From the NCBI RefSeq assembly GCF_024692365.1, contig NZ_JAILMR010000138.1, positions 1 to 47,617 on the forward strand: a stretch of DNA of 47,617 nt, written 5' to 3'. The translations under genes and the position numbers were made by a program. The stretch is from Ruminococcus sp. (GTDB lineage Bacteria; Bacillota; Clostridia; Oscillospirales; Ruminococcaceae). The notes beneath the pieces were generated by a model that saw only the letters and a program-made list of their open reading frames with translations, was not told where the DNA came from and did no database searches. Shown here piece by piece: positions 1-7,691 of the stretch. Each line of letters begins with the position of its first letter. The first letter of the stretch is position 1.

Positions 1-132
1 TACTTTTGCAATATTTTTTTGCTGTTTCTTTGAGTTCCAGTTTTCTGAACTAGTTGATCGCTTGTTCTCTTATCCCTAAGTTTCCTGCGTTCTTTCGCTC
101 TCTTTCCTGTCTCTCTCGTTGACAGCTTAATT

Positions 133-161
133 ATTATAGCACCATTTTTCGTATTTGTCAA
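133..161 (-). promoter_or_regulatory. Consensus promoter firing off the left edge
   Basis: On the minus strand TTGACA (156-161), a 17-bp spacer and TATAAT (133-138) form a perfect sigma-A-type promoter. The next 125 nt to the window edge are purine-rich and hold no open reading frame start that I could support. They look like the untranslated leader of a strongly expressed gene or stable RNA lying outside the window. What is transcribed cannot be told from here. Confidence 0.8.
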
Positions 162-253
162 TGCCTTTCGATGTAAAACGATTTTCACTGTTTCACGAAA
201 TTTCTGTTCATTTTCGATAATTTAATTCAACATTCTCTATATAGCAACATAAA

Positions 254-292
254 ACAGCGGTATTTCGCACTTTTATTACGAAACACCGCTGT
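254..292 (-). terminator. Terminator after the DUF4364 gene
   Basis: A 14-bp stem (254-267 with 279-292, one G-U pair) and an 11-nt loop lie just past the stop codon of the minus-strand gene. A short T-containing tail follows on that strand. It closes the 7.4-kb block of minus-strand genes. Confidence 0.75.
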
Positions 293-297
293 AAATA

Positions 298-909
298 TCA
301 GAAAAGCATCATGTCCTCGCCTTCAGCAACGCTCGGAACATACTCCTCATTATCTATAATATAATCTATCACCCGACAATAAAAATCCGTCGGGTTCATT
401 TTTATCTTCGACTTGATAAAATTAGCCTGATCTTCATCGGGCGCATAAAGGCTTATATCCATAAGGGTCATATCGCCATCCAGATACTTGCACCCTACGT
501 TGAACCCGCTTCCCGCAGGTGTCACATCAAAGCTTATATCCATCTCGCTTTTCAGCTGTGCGAATAGTCTTAGTCCCGATGCGTAAATCTTGTCTCTCAG
601 GCTCTTCTCCACCTGTTTTTTGAAACTCTCCGCACCTGTTTTGCCCTTTTCCGTAAGACGATAGTACTCCGTCCCCTCGATCTCTGCAACCTCGATGGTA
701 CCGTTCTCCAGCATAGCGCTTATGGCAGCAGTATAGTCGAAATAGTTGACTATCCCCTCCCCCGTCGCTATCTCCGTCAGCTGATTAGGCGTGCAAAGCT
801 GATTTATCCTGCTCAGGAAATAAGCCAGCAGTATTTGAACACGGTAGACCTCCGTGACATTCTTCATGCTCCCTGAAATAAAGTTTTCGGGATTATTTAT
901 CGTTGCCAT
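298..909 (-). CDS. DUF4364 family winged-helix-type regulator
   Basis: About 203 residues. The N-terminal half reads as a helix-turn-helix module: VTEVYRVQILLAYFLSRI, then an alpha-helical stretch and a YYRLTEKGK wing-like turn. A C-terminal alpha/beta domain carries conserved-looking MDISLYAPDE. This matches DUF4364, a family of small putative DNA-binding proteins common in Clostridia whose targets are not known. The Shine-Dalgarno AAGGAGG is followed by GTGATG. I place the start at the ATG (909), although the GTG at 912 is possible. It is the last gene of the aroB-to-aroC block, 18-22 bp after aroC, and is likely co-transcribed. Confidence 0.8.
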   Translation of the reverse strand: MATINNPENFISGSMKNVTEVYRVQILLAYFLSRINQLCTPNQLTEIATGEGIVNYFDYTAAISAMLENGTIEVAEIEGTEYYRLTEKGKTGAESFKKQVEKSLRDKIYASGLRLFAQLKSEMDISFDVTPAGSGFNVGCKYLDGDMTLMDISLYAPDEDQANFIKSKIKMNPTDFYCRVIDYIIDNEEYVPSVAEGEDMMLF

Positions 910-930
910 CACCCTCCTTCGGGAAACTTT

Positions 931-2022
931 CTAAAAATTTGGGTATTCGAGCATATGGCTGAGTATTGCCAGATTTACTGCCGCTTCAACACAAGGTACA
1001 GCACGTGCCACTATGCAGGGGTCGTGTCTGCCCTTTACGACAAGTGTTTCGTTCTTCATGGCTGAATAGTCGATAGTCTCCTGAGGCTGTGATATCGAAG
1101 GCGTAGGCTTCACAGCAACCTTAAGCGTTATAGGCATACCAGAGGATATACCACCCAGTATACCACCGTGATTATTTGTCTTGGTTACAACAATACCTCT
1201 CTCATTTACATAGAATTCGTCGTTGTTCTCCGAACCTGTCATCTTTGCAACATCAAAACCTGCACCGAATTCAAGACCCTTTATCGCAGGTATGCCGAAA
1301 ATCAGCTGTGCTATTGAATTCTCCAGACCGTCAAATATAGGCGAACCGATGCCTGCTGGAACATTTATAGCGATACACTCGATGATACCGCCAACACTGT
1401 CCTGATTCTCACGTGCATTGAGTATCTCCTTTTTCATCTCATTTCCCTGAACATCGATAATTACTGGGAAATCCTTTTCTTTAAGGTCGATAATGTCCTG
1501 TCTTGACGTGTTTATCGGATCAAAAGCCTTATCTGTTATACCATGTATTTCAGAAATATGCGCACCAACATAGATACCTCTCTTTTCAAGAATCTGCTGT
1601 GCCACAGCACCTGCAAAGCACAAAGGCGCAGTCAGTCTGCCGGAAAAATGTCCGCCGCCGCGGATATCGTTGAAGCCGCGGTATCTCAGCGCGCCTGTGT
1701 AGTCTGCATGACCCGGTCTTGCCAGCTTTGAAAGATTGTTATAATCCTGCGAATGCTGGTCGCTGTTAGCTATCATAGCCACCAGCGGAGTACCTGTGGT
1801 CTTGCCGTTATGGTAGCCCGAGATTATCTGCGGGATATCCTTTTCGTTTCTCATAGTGGTGGTGCCGTCCTTTTTGGGCGCACGGCGTGCCATGAACTTG
1901 TATATCTTGTCCACATCTATGCTTTCCCCCGGGGGAACATTGTCCATGCAAACACCGATGGCAGGTCCGTGGCTTTCACCGAAAACAGTGAAACTTATAT
2001 TGTTTTTCCATGTTGATGACAT
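931..2022 (-). CDS. aroC: Chorismate synthase
   Basis: 363 residues, normal full length. It converts 5-enolpyruvylshikimate-3-phosphate to chorismate, the last step of the shikimate pathway, using reduced FMN in the cytosol. The family signatures are present: FGESHG at residues 14-19, RPGHADYTG at 102-110 and RGGGHFSGR at 121-129, with the FMN and substrate-binding His/Arg residues. The start ATG has a strong CAGGAGG eight bases upstream. aroA and aroB lie upstream on the same strand but are separated by several unrelated small genes, so this is a dispersed aromatic-acid cluster rather than a tight operon. Confidence 0.97.
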   Translation of the reverse strand: MSSTWKNNISFTVFGESHGPAIGVCMDNVPPGESIDVDKIYKFMARRAPKKDGTTTMRNEKDIPQIISGYHNGKTTGTPLVAMIANSDQHSQDYNNLSKLARPGHADYTGALRYRGFNDIRGGGHFSGRLTAPLCFAGAVAQQILEKRGIYVGAHISEIHGITDKAFDPINTSRQDIIDLKEKDFPVIIDVQGNEMKKEILNARENQDSVGGIIECIAINVPAGIGSPIFDGLENSIAQLIFGIPAIKGLEFGAGFDVAKMTGSENNDEFYVNERGIVVTKTNNHGGILGGISSGMPITLKVAVKPTPSISQPQETIDYSAMKNETLVVKGRHDPCIVARAVPCVEAAVNLAILSHMLEYPNF

Positions 2023-2103
2023 TTTACTTTCCTCCTGTACTGAATCTTTTCCTCAATTTCTCTGTGTACTTTGATAACCCTCTCGTCATCCGCGAAAGCT
2101 ATC

Positions 2104-2125
2104 AAAGCACACAAATGTGTGCTTT
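2104..2125. terminator. Hairpin between DivIVA-like gene and aroC
   Basis: AAAGCACACA and its complement TGTGTGCTTT form a 10-bp inverted repeat directly after the stop of the minus-strand small gene. The T-run is best on the plus strand (T6). On the minus strand the tail is only TTTGATAG, so it may be a weak terminator or an mRNA-processing or stability hairpin before aroC. Confidence 0.5.
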
Positions 2126-2129
2126 TTTC

Positions 2130-2483
2130 CTATCCGAGCAATCCTGCACGCAGCGAAGCGTTCTCCGCCGCCAGACTTTCCGCGTACTCATTAACGTCAT
2201 CTTCGTTGAATCCGCCCATCTTTACCGTACTCGGCGTAATTATATCCGCCTCGGGCGGCATCTGATATGGTGCGCCGCTGTTCTTAGCCGCCAGCGCTTC
2301 TTCCAGCATTATCTTTTCCGTCGTCAGCCTATCCAGCATCATCAGCGTTTCACGCTTGTCATAGCCGCCGCTTCTCGAAGTCCTGAGCATAGGCATACCC
2401 ATTCCTCCCGCCGACTGCACAGGCGTACTTTTCACGCTTTCTCCGCCGTTTTCGCTGCCGAACAGTCTGCTGAAAAATCCCAT
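2130..2483 (-). CDS. Small DivIVA-like repeat protein A
   Basis: 117 residues, no signal peptide or membrane segment. It opens with a short amphipathic stretch (MGFFSRLFG) like those that touch membranes. It then carries two copies of one motif: GGYDKRETLMMLDRL at about 39-53 followed by a coiled-coil-like helix, and GGFNEDDVNEYAESL at about 90-104. The GY/GF-x3-[ED]-[TV] pattern followed by a helix with LxxE spacing resembles the N-terminal DivIVA/GpsB module that binds curved membranes. That resemblance is by eye only. The next gene upstream is a paralogue with the same two motifs in the same order. RBS AGGGAG lies before the ATG. Function unknown; a role at the division site or cell pole is speculative. 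Confidence 0.7.
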   Translation of the reverse strand: MGFFSRLFGSENGGESVKSTPVQSAGGMGMPMLRTSRSGGYDKRETLMMLDRLTTEKIMLEEALAAKNSGAPYQMPPEADIITPSTVKMGGFNEDDVNEYAESLAAENASLRAGLLG

Positions 2484-2538
2484 ATCATTTAACTCCCTGC
2501 TAATATTCTTATTAAATTTTTCACACCAAGTACCGATA

Positions 2539-2889
2539 TCACTCGTCCTTCGCTGAAGCTTCCTCTCCGAGCTCTGCCCGAAGATCGCTTATCTTAGCAA
2601 AAAGCTCATCAAAATAAGCATTGGTATCCTTTTCACTGAACCCGCCTGTCATCGCATGACGTATCGGAGCCAGCTCCGTTTCCGCAGGTACAGTATAAGG
2701 CAATTCGAGCTTTTTCGCGTTCAGTGCCTGTTCCAGAGCGTATATCTCGTCCTGTAACCTGTTCACAGCGAACAATGTTTCTTTCTGATCGTATCCACCG
2801 AAACGAACAGTCCTGAGCATACCTTTTTCAGCCTGTCCATCGCTCAGTTCGTCTATTTCTCCATTAAGGAGCTTTTCCAATATACCCAT
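2539..2889 (-). CDS. Small DivIVA-like repeat protein B
   Basis: 116 residues, paralogous to the next gene downstream. It shares RT-R-GGYDQKETLFAVNRL at about 26-45, a helix, PYTVPAETE at about 64-72, and GGFSEKDTNAYFDEL at about 82-96 followed by a coiled-coil-like end (ISDLRAELGEE). The sister protein aligns along its whole length but has a different N-terminus. The 55-bp gap between the two genes shows no terminator, so they are probably co-transcribed. RBS is AGGGGGATGG. I recognise no named family for the full-length protein. Confidence 0.7.
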   Translation of the reverse strand: MGILEKLLNGEIDELSDGQAEKGMLRTVRFGGYDQKETLFAVNRLQDEIYALEQALNAKKLELPYTVPAETELAPIRHAMTGGFSEKDTNAYFDELFAKISDLRAELGEEASAKDE

Positions 2890-2943
2890 AAATCCATCCC
2901 CCTGTCATATGCCCGCACGGTCACCCTAACCGCACATCAGGCA

Positions 2944-3402
2944 TCATCTGAAAAATCCATTTTTACCCGTAAAATGATCTTCTATCATATCTTCATGCTG
3001 CTTGCAGTATATCTCCGGAATCTCCCCTTTCCCGAAATATTTTAGTTCCAGCGTCTCCGTGCCGTCAGCCTTCAGCTCTCCGCCAATGACTTCGACCCCG
3101 AACAGCGCTACCATCGGCTGTATCTTGTCGCCGTTTGCACATTCCGCACGATAACGCGAATATACCCCTTTAAGCGTCTTCGCACGGACTATCAATCCTG
3201 TTTCTTCAAAAGTTTCTCTCTCCGCAGTTTCGTGCAGAGCTTCATCCAGTTCAGCTATTCCTCCGGGAAGTCCCCACTTCCCACCGGGTCGCTTCTGCAA
3301 AAGTATCCTGCCCTCACTGTCTTCAACAACAGCACAGGCAGCGGTCATTATGACCAGCTCATGCCCCACCATTCCGCGGATATAAGATATATAATCACCC
3401 AT
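2944..3402 (-). CDS. NUDIX hydrolase
   Basis: 152 residues from the chosen start. The Nudix box is complete: GGIAELDE, then RETFEETGL, fitting G-x5-E-x7-REUxEExGU. The protein therefore should hydrolyse a nucleoside diphosphate linked to another group with divalent metal. The substrate cannot be read from the sequence. The longer frame to 3441 would overlap the upstream gene by 38 nt. The ATG at 3402 lies one base beyond the upstream stop, has AGAGGA eight bases ahead and gives the usual MGDYISYIR-type beginning of this subfamily. The tight junction implies translational coupling with the immunity-like gene upstream. Confidence 0.9.
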   Translation of the reverse strand: MGDYISYIRGMVGHELVIMTAACAVVEDSEGRILLQKRPGGKWGLPGGIAELDEALHETAERETFEETGLIVRAKTLKGVYSRYRAECANGDKIQPMVALFGVEVIGGELKADGTETLELKYFGKGEIPEIYCKQHEDMIEDHFTGKNGFFR

Positions 3403-3403
3403 T

Positions 3404-3859
3404 TCAGAGATCCTCTTCGTAATAGGCTTCAAATGCCGCATCTATACGTTCGCGGAGCCTTGCATAATCTTCCTCGCCGCTGATGAACCCATAACAGGGC
3501 TGATCTCCGCCGCAGCATTCGCCGTAATCACTAAAAAATTGCTTTTCGTAGTACTTCTTCGCAAAGGGCAGAATATCCTCGCGTATATCCTCGTCCCAAA
3601 GCTTACCGTCGCAGTCCCACATCAGGAACTCCGCACCTGTCATGCGACCTCTGCGCACGTCCTCACAATGCTCGGGATCGGCTTCCTCGCCCTCGAATCC
3701 GTTCTCTATTATCCATCTGAGGAACATACCGATATGATTACCCGCAAGGAGCCATATCTCATCTTCCTGCTCCTCGGTCAGCTCGCCTGTTATCCCGTGA
3801 GTCTCACGGTACAGCTTTACCGTGCTGTCCCAGTGCCAGTCAGCTCTGTCTATCGCCAT
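3404..3859 (-). CDS. DUF7832-like protein (immunity-type)
   Basis: About 151 residues, acidic and soluble. It begins MAIDRADWHWDS and holds HIGMFLRWIIENGFEGEE. These resemble the DxAxWH and HxGxFLxWxI motifs I associate with DUF7832, a family often found among immunity-like genes. Four cysteines cluster in YGECCGGDQPCYG. The start is placed at the ATG directly after the upstream SUKH stop, with GGGAGGGG ten bases ahead; ATG at 3868 is an alternative. It is sandwiched between a SUKH gene and the NUDIX gene, with no toxin gene in the window. The family assignment is from memory of motifs and is moderate. Confidence 0.65.
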   Translation of the reverse strand: MAIDRADWHWDSTVKLYRETHGITGELTEEQEDEIWLLAGNHIGMFLRWIIENGFEGEEADPEHCEDVRRGRMTGAEFLMWDCDGKLWDEDIREDILPFAKKYYEKQFFSDYGECCGGDQPCYGFISGEEDYARLRERIDAAFEAYYEEDL

Positions 3860-3860
3860 A

Positions 3861-4244
3861 TCAGTCATCCCCCTCCCACAGGGCAACAGCATTTTTGATG
3901 AAATCCTCAAAAGTATCGCCCAGACAGGTCAGATCTTCTTTATCTATCATAGCAGGAACATTGTAGTACCTGCCCTTTTCGTTAACGCAGTAAAGCTCTC
4001 CGCCGCCGTCACCGCCGATTATAACATACCCGGGAAGCACTCTTCCCATGTCGTAGTTGTCATATACCGCCGTAAGTTCTTCCAGAGGGAAAAGCACAAG
4101 GTAAGTCCCGCCGACTTCACCCTCGCCGCCGTTATGCTCACGCATGAACGCAAGGTAATCCTCGGGTAAAAGCACGCCGCCGATCTCCTCAACAGGCTCG
4201 CCCTTATAAGCACTCCCGAACTCGAAACCGTCAAAACTGTCCAT
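3861..4244 (-). CDS. SMI1/KNR4 (SUKH) domain protein
   Basis: 127 residues from the chosen start. LPEDYLAFMREHNGGEGEVGGTYLVLFPLEEL, PGYVIIGGDGGGELYCV and a C-terminal FEDFIKNAV helix follow the SUKH layout. SUKH proteins are best known as immunity proteins of polymorphic toxin systems, and some are general ligand-binding proteins. The upstream in-frame ATG-like start at 4268 lacks an RBS, whereas GGAGGT sits eight bases before ATG 4244. The gene is followed after one base by the DUF7832-like gene, so the pair may be an orphan immunity module. Confidence 0.82.
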   Translation of the reverse strand: MDSFDGFEFGSAYKGEPVEEIGGVLLPEDYLAFMREHNGGEGEVGGTYLVLFPLEELTAVYDNYDMGRVLPGYVIIGGDGGGELYCVNEKGRYYNVPAMIDKEDLTCLGDTFEDFIKNAVALWEGDD

Positions 4245-4311
4245 AGTATTACCTCCGAAAACAACCAATATGACCGTGCCGTCAAGTAAAACTCTTATGT
4301 ATATGCAGACC

Positions 4312-5541
4312 TCAGATTTCCTCAGCTATTCCTCCAAGACTTCTGTAAACTTCCCAGAAATCGGGATAGCTCTTTCTAACACATTCCGCGCCGCGAATAA
4401 CTATCGGCTTTTCACATCTTGTTGCGGCTATCGCCATAGCCATAGCTATGCGGTGGTCGTTGTGCGCCGAAACCTCAGCACCGCCCGCAAGACTTTCCTT
4501 ACCATTTATGATTAGACTGTCTGCCGTTGCGGTAACATCTCCGCCCAAAGCGTTCAGAGTTTCCTCCATCGCCGCCAGACGGTCGCTTTCTTTCAGTCTC
4601 AGTCTTGTCGCATCGATTATCCTGCTCTCTCCGCCGCAAAAACTGCCCAGTACCGCCAATATAGGCACCAGATCGGGTATATCAGCCGCACTTACGGTAA
4701 AAGGCTTTAATCTGCCATTTTCATTATACACTATTTTCCTGCAAATTTCAATGATTTTTTTATCACCTTGATAAGAATTTTCATTTAACCCGCTGATATC
4801 AATTTCAGAACCCAGAGAATTTGCCACCTCAAAGAACGCCCCCTGAGAATGGTCGCCCTCAACAGCACCGTCACACGCCGTGAACTTCTGTCCCTCGGGT
4901 ATGATAAAACTGTTCTCTGTCACCTCGACATTAACGCCGTATTTGCGCATAACATCGATGGTCATATCCACATAAGGACGCGATTCCAGATGCGAAGTCA
5001 GCACTATCTCACTGCGCTGACCCGTCAGCGGCAAAGCCAGCAGAAGCCCTGTTATAAACTGCGAAGATATACCGCCGTCTATCTCGTATCTGCCGCCTGT
5101 AAGCTTACCATTTATTGTGAAAGGCATGGTGTTGTGATAATCAAACTCCACCCCATGCTTGGGAAATTCTTCCAGATACGGAGTTATCGGTCTTTCGGGA
5201 AGTTTTCCGCGCCCCAAGAACTCCGTCTTTACCCCAAGTGCCGCCGCTACGGGTATCAGGAATCTCAGCGTTGAACCGCTTTCACAGCAGTCCAGCACAG
5301 CACTTTCAGGAGCACTGCCTATTCCGCGCACTACCGCCCTGTCACCCTTGACATCTATCTCAGCACCCAACTGAAGCATAGCCTCAACAGTGGTCATTAT
5401 ATCCACCGAGGGATACAGCCTGTCTATCACCGAAGTTCCCTCAGCCAGTGCCGCCGCTATAAGCATACGGTGCGCCGCACTTTTCGAGGGCGGAGGTGTC
5501 ACCTCGCCTTTCAGTTTTGTGGGAGTTATCTTTATATCCAT
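4312..5541 (-). CDS. aroA: 3-phosphoshikimate 1-carboxyvinyltransferase (EPSP synthase)
   Basis: 409 residues, slightly shorter than the typical 420-430 but complete. It joins shikimate-3-phosphate and PEP to make EPSP, the substrate of the downstream aroC product. Visible signatures are PPSKSAAHR (17-25), ESGSTLRFLIP (87-97), ISSQFITGLL (158-167), AADIPDLVP (285-293) and RLRLKESDRL (313-322), the last being the classic EPSP-synthase motif. The SAAHR and RLRLKESDRL forms fit clostridial enzymes. It follows the flavoprotein gene by about 65 bp without a terminator, so transcription probably continues from the aroB promoter. Confidence 0.97.
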   Translation of the reverse strand: MDIKITPTKLKGEVTPPPSKSAAHRMLIAAALAEGTSVIDRLYPSVDIMTTVEAMLQLGAEIDVKGDRAVVRGIGSAPESAVLDCCESGSTLRFLIPVAAALGVKTEFLGRGKLPERPITPYLEEFPKHGVEFDYHNTMPFTINGKLTGGRYEIDGGISSQFITGLLLALPLTGQRSEIVLTSHLESRPYVDMTIDVMRKYGVNVEVTENSFIIPEGQKFTACDGAVEGDHSQGAFFEVANSLGSEIDISGLNENSYQGDKKIIEICRKIVYNENGRLKPFTVSAADIPDLVPILAVLGSFCGGESRIIDATRLRLKESDRLAAMEETLNALGGDVTATADSLIINGKESLAGGAEVSAHNDHRIAMAMAIAATRCEKPIVIRGAECVRKSYPDFWEVYRSLGGIAEEI

Positions 5542-5606
5542 AAAATCAATCCTTTTTTAAGGCGAAATCCCGCCTGCAAATCTTTATCTCAAACGCTGTC
5601 CAGTCC

Positions 5607-6293
5607 TCACCACGGACGCTTTCCGTCAAGCCAGCCCTTATTCTTCCAGTATTCCTTGTCCCGCGGATTATAGCCGTTCTTCTGGAACATACTCATTATA
5701 AAGAACAGACCCTTGGTTTTCAGCGAAGGCTTCACCCTGCCAACATTCTTCTTTATAGTATCAGCCAGCGCAGATGTCCGCTTTTCTATCGCGGCACGCT
5801 TTTTCGGGTTTATGCCGTCCCAATCCGTCGCCGCCACAGCCACGCCGTACTTGTAGACCTTTCCAATGCCCCAGAAAGTAAGGCTGTCAGCCATATCCTT
5901 GTTCGCAGACCCCATTCCCGCGCCTGCCGCAGTCGATATACATACGCTCTGCTTCGCGAACATCTTCTCATCGGGTCTGTGGGGCATCCAGCGGTATCCG
6001 TAATGGTCAAGGAGCGCTTTCATCGCCCCCGTCGCATGATACACATATACAGGGCTCGCCAGTATTATCACATCAGCCTTGTCGATCGCCTTTGTTATAG
6101 GCGAAAGCTTCTCATGATGTGGACACTTCTCTTCACCATTCATAAAGCAAGAAGTACACCCAAGACAGAATTCCCCGAAATCTCTCGGCAGAAAGAACTC
6201 CGTCACATCACCGCCCAGCTTTTCCGCCAGCATATGCGCGATATTGTAAGTCGAACCCTTGTGGCTCTGCCCGTGTATCACTACGATATCCAT
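5607..6293 (-). CDS. Flavodoxin-fold NAD(P)H reductase with iron-sulfur Cys motif
   Basis: 228 residues. The N-terminus is a flavodoxin-like FMN-binding fold (GQSHKGSTYNIA at 8-19, the phosphate loop; ASPVYVYHATGAMKALLDH for the second flavin loop). Between them lies C43-x2-C46-x2-C49-x7-C57, the compact cysteine motif of iron-sulfur flavoproteins (Isf), which bind a 4Fe-4S cluster next to FMN. A basic C-terminal tail follows (about 190-228). The partner and reaction are unknown. It lies 7 bp after aroB and before aroA, so it is very likely in the same transcript. An electron-transfer role near the chorismate branch, where chorismate synthase needs reduced FMN, is a possible but untested reason for the placement. 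Confidence 0.85.
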   Translation of the reverse strand: MDIVVIHGQSHKGSTYNIAHMLAEKLGGDVTEFFLPRDFGEFCLGCTSCFMNGEEKCPHHEKLSPITKAIDKADVIILASPVYVYHATGAMKALLDHYGYRWMPHRPDEKMFAKQSVCISTAAGAGMGSANKDMADSLTFWGIGKVYKYGVAVAATDWDGINPKKRAAIEKRTSALADTIKKNVGRVKPSLKTKGLFFIMSMFQKNGYNPRDKEYWKNKGWLDGKRPW

Positions 6294-6300
6294 AAATCTC

Positions 6301-7407
6301 CTACATCTCCGCGATTACCGCAGCTATCTCGTCCTCAGCTATTTCCTTGGCAAAATTGTTCTCGCCGAACTGTACTACTTCGCCTATCCCCTTCTGGAAT
6401 ACAAACCTCAGCTTGCCGTCCCTCACCTTTTTATCGGTGTAAAGCTTCTTCACCAGTGCAGCCTTGTCGATGTATTCGGGCACACGAACAGGCAGTTCCG
6501 ACCTCTCCAGCAAAGCTTCCACACGCTGTCTTTCTTCCGCCGAAACAAATCCGTACTTCTCACCCAGACGTGCCTGCGCCACCATTCCGATGGATACAGC
6601 CTCGCCGTGATAAAGTTCATAATCCGATACAGTCTCAACCGCACGACCAACAGTGTGTCCAAGGTTCAGCACCTCACGCAGACCGCTCTCACGCTCGTCC
6701 TGCATCACCACATTGTACTTGACCTCGCAGTTGTGCTTAGCTATATATTCGCAGGCTTCAATATCGCCCTCAAATATCTTTTCAACATTCTTTTCCAGAT
6801 ACTCAAAAAGCTCCCTGTCCCCCAGACAGCCGTGCTTTATCGTCTCCGCCAGACCGTTAGCTATCTGCTGTCTCGGCAGAGTTTTCCACGTATCTATGTC
6901 GATATATACCTTGTCGGGCTGATTGAACATACCTATCAGATTAGTGGCAAGAGGAGTATCAACCGCCGTCTTTCCGCCAACAGATGCGTCAGCCGCCGCC
7001 AGCAGAGTAGTCGCATAATTTATAAAAGGCACTCCCCTGCCGAAAGTTCCTGCCACAAATCCCGCAAGGTCGGTAACGACACCGCCGCCCACAGCAATTA
7101 CAGCGCAGTCACGGCGGAATCCCTTTTCAAGCATAGCATCTTCAAGATACTCTTTCCACTTACGTGTCTTTGATTTCTCACCCTCGGGAATAACGAACAT
7201 TTCAGCCGCAAATCCCGCCTCACGAAGCATACCGAGGATATCAGCCGCATAAAGCCCCTCAACGATGCTGTCAGTTATCACCGCGAACCTCTTCTTTCCT
7301 GTAAGTCCGCCTTTCAGGTCATCGATCAGCTGTTTCTGCAAACCATGTCCGATCTCTATATCGTAGGTGTCGTCCACCACTTTTTTCAACTCACAACGAA
7401 ATACCAT
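6301..7407 (-). CDS. aroB: 3-dehydroquinate synthase
   Basis: 368 residues. It converts DAHP to 3-dehydroquinate with NAD+ and a divalent metal, the second shikimate step. AVGGGVVTDLAGFVAG (105-120, NAD binding), DASVGGKTAVD (140-150), LNLGHTVGRAVE and YHGEAVSIGM (metal-ligand His regions) are all present. The open frame extends to a TTG at 7431, but the ATG at 7407 has an AAGAGTGAG ribosome-binding site and a standard beginning, so it is preferred. It is the first gene of the minus-strand block, downstream of a good promoter. Confidence 0.96.
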   Translation of the reverse strand: MVFRCELKKVVDDTYDIEIGHGLQKQLIDDLKGGLTGKKRFAVITDSIVEGLYAADILGMLREAGFAAEMFVIPEGEKSKTRKWKEYLEDAMLEKGFRRDCAVIAVGGGVVTDLAGFVAGTFGRGVPFINYATTLLAAADASVGGKTAVDTPLATNLIGMFNQPDKVYIDIDTWKTLPRQQIANGLAETIKHGCLGDRELFEYLEKNVEKIFEGDIEACEYIAKHNCEVKYNVVMQDERESGLREVLNLGHTVGRAVETVSDYELYHGEAVSIGMVAQARLGEKYGFVSAEERQRVEALLERSELPVRVPEYIDKAALVKKLYTDKKVRDGKLRFVFQKGIGEVVQFGENNFAKEIAEDEIAAVIAEM

Positions 7408-7472
7408 AATGCTCACTCTTTCTATACCCAACAGGGTTTAACGATTTAATGGATTAAAACTAATAATGTATT

Positions 7473-7501
7473 ATTATACCATATTTTACCCCAAAAGTAA
7501 A
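7473..7501 (-). promoter_or_regulatory. Promoter of the aroB block
   Basis: Minus-strand TTTACT (7496-7501), 17-bp spacer, TATAAT (7473-7478), about 65 bp before the aroB start. It is the only convincing promoter seen for the aroB-to-DUF4364 run. Confidence 0.75.
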
Positions 7502-7592
7502 GACATAAAAAATCAATTTTGTTCATTAATAACCATTCGTTCAACTCGCCCAACCCCTCAATCAGGATAAGCGGTTATGAACTTAATTTACC

Positions 7593-7621
7593 TTGACTAA
7601 GTAGGTTCATTATGGTATAAT
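7593..7621 (+). promoter_or_regulatory. Promoter of the CPBP gene
   Basis: TTGACT (7593-7598), 17-bp spacer, TATAAT (7616-7621), about 70 bp before the start. It is divergent from the aroB promoter within the same intergenic region. Confidence 0.8.
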
Positions 7622-7691
7622 TTAACGAAAAGCAATTTTACCATTTAATATTTGGGTTCAAACATTATACGATTTGAGAAAGAAGACAAAT

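Noticed and set aside
2104..2125. Strong terminator for the DivIVA-like genes
   Set aside because: On the coding strand the T-run after the stem is poor; kept only as a hairpin of uncertain role.
6259..7173. Plus-strand open frame opposite aroB
   Set aside because: Shadow of aroB, no start signal and no recognisable domain.
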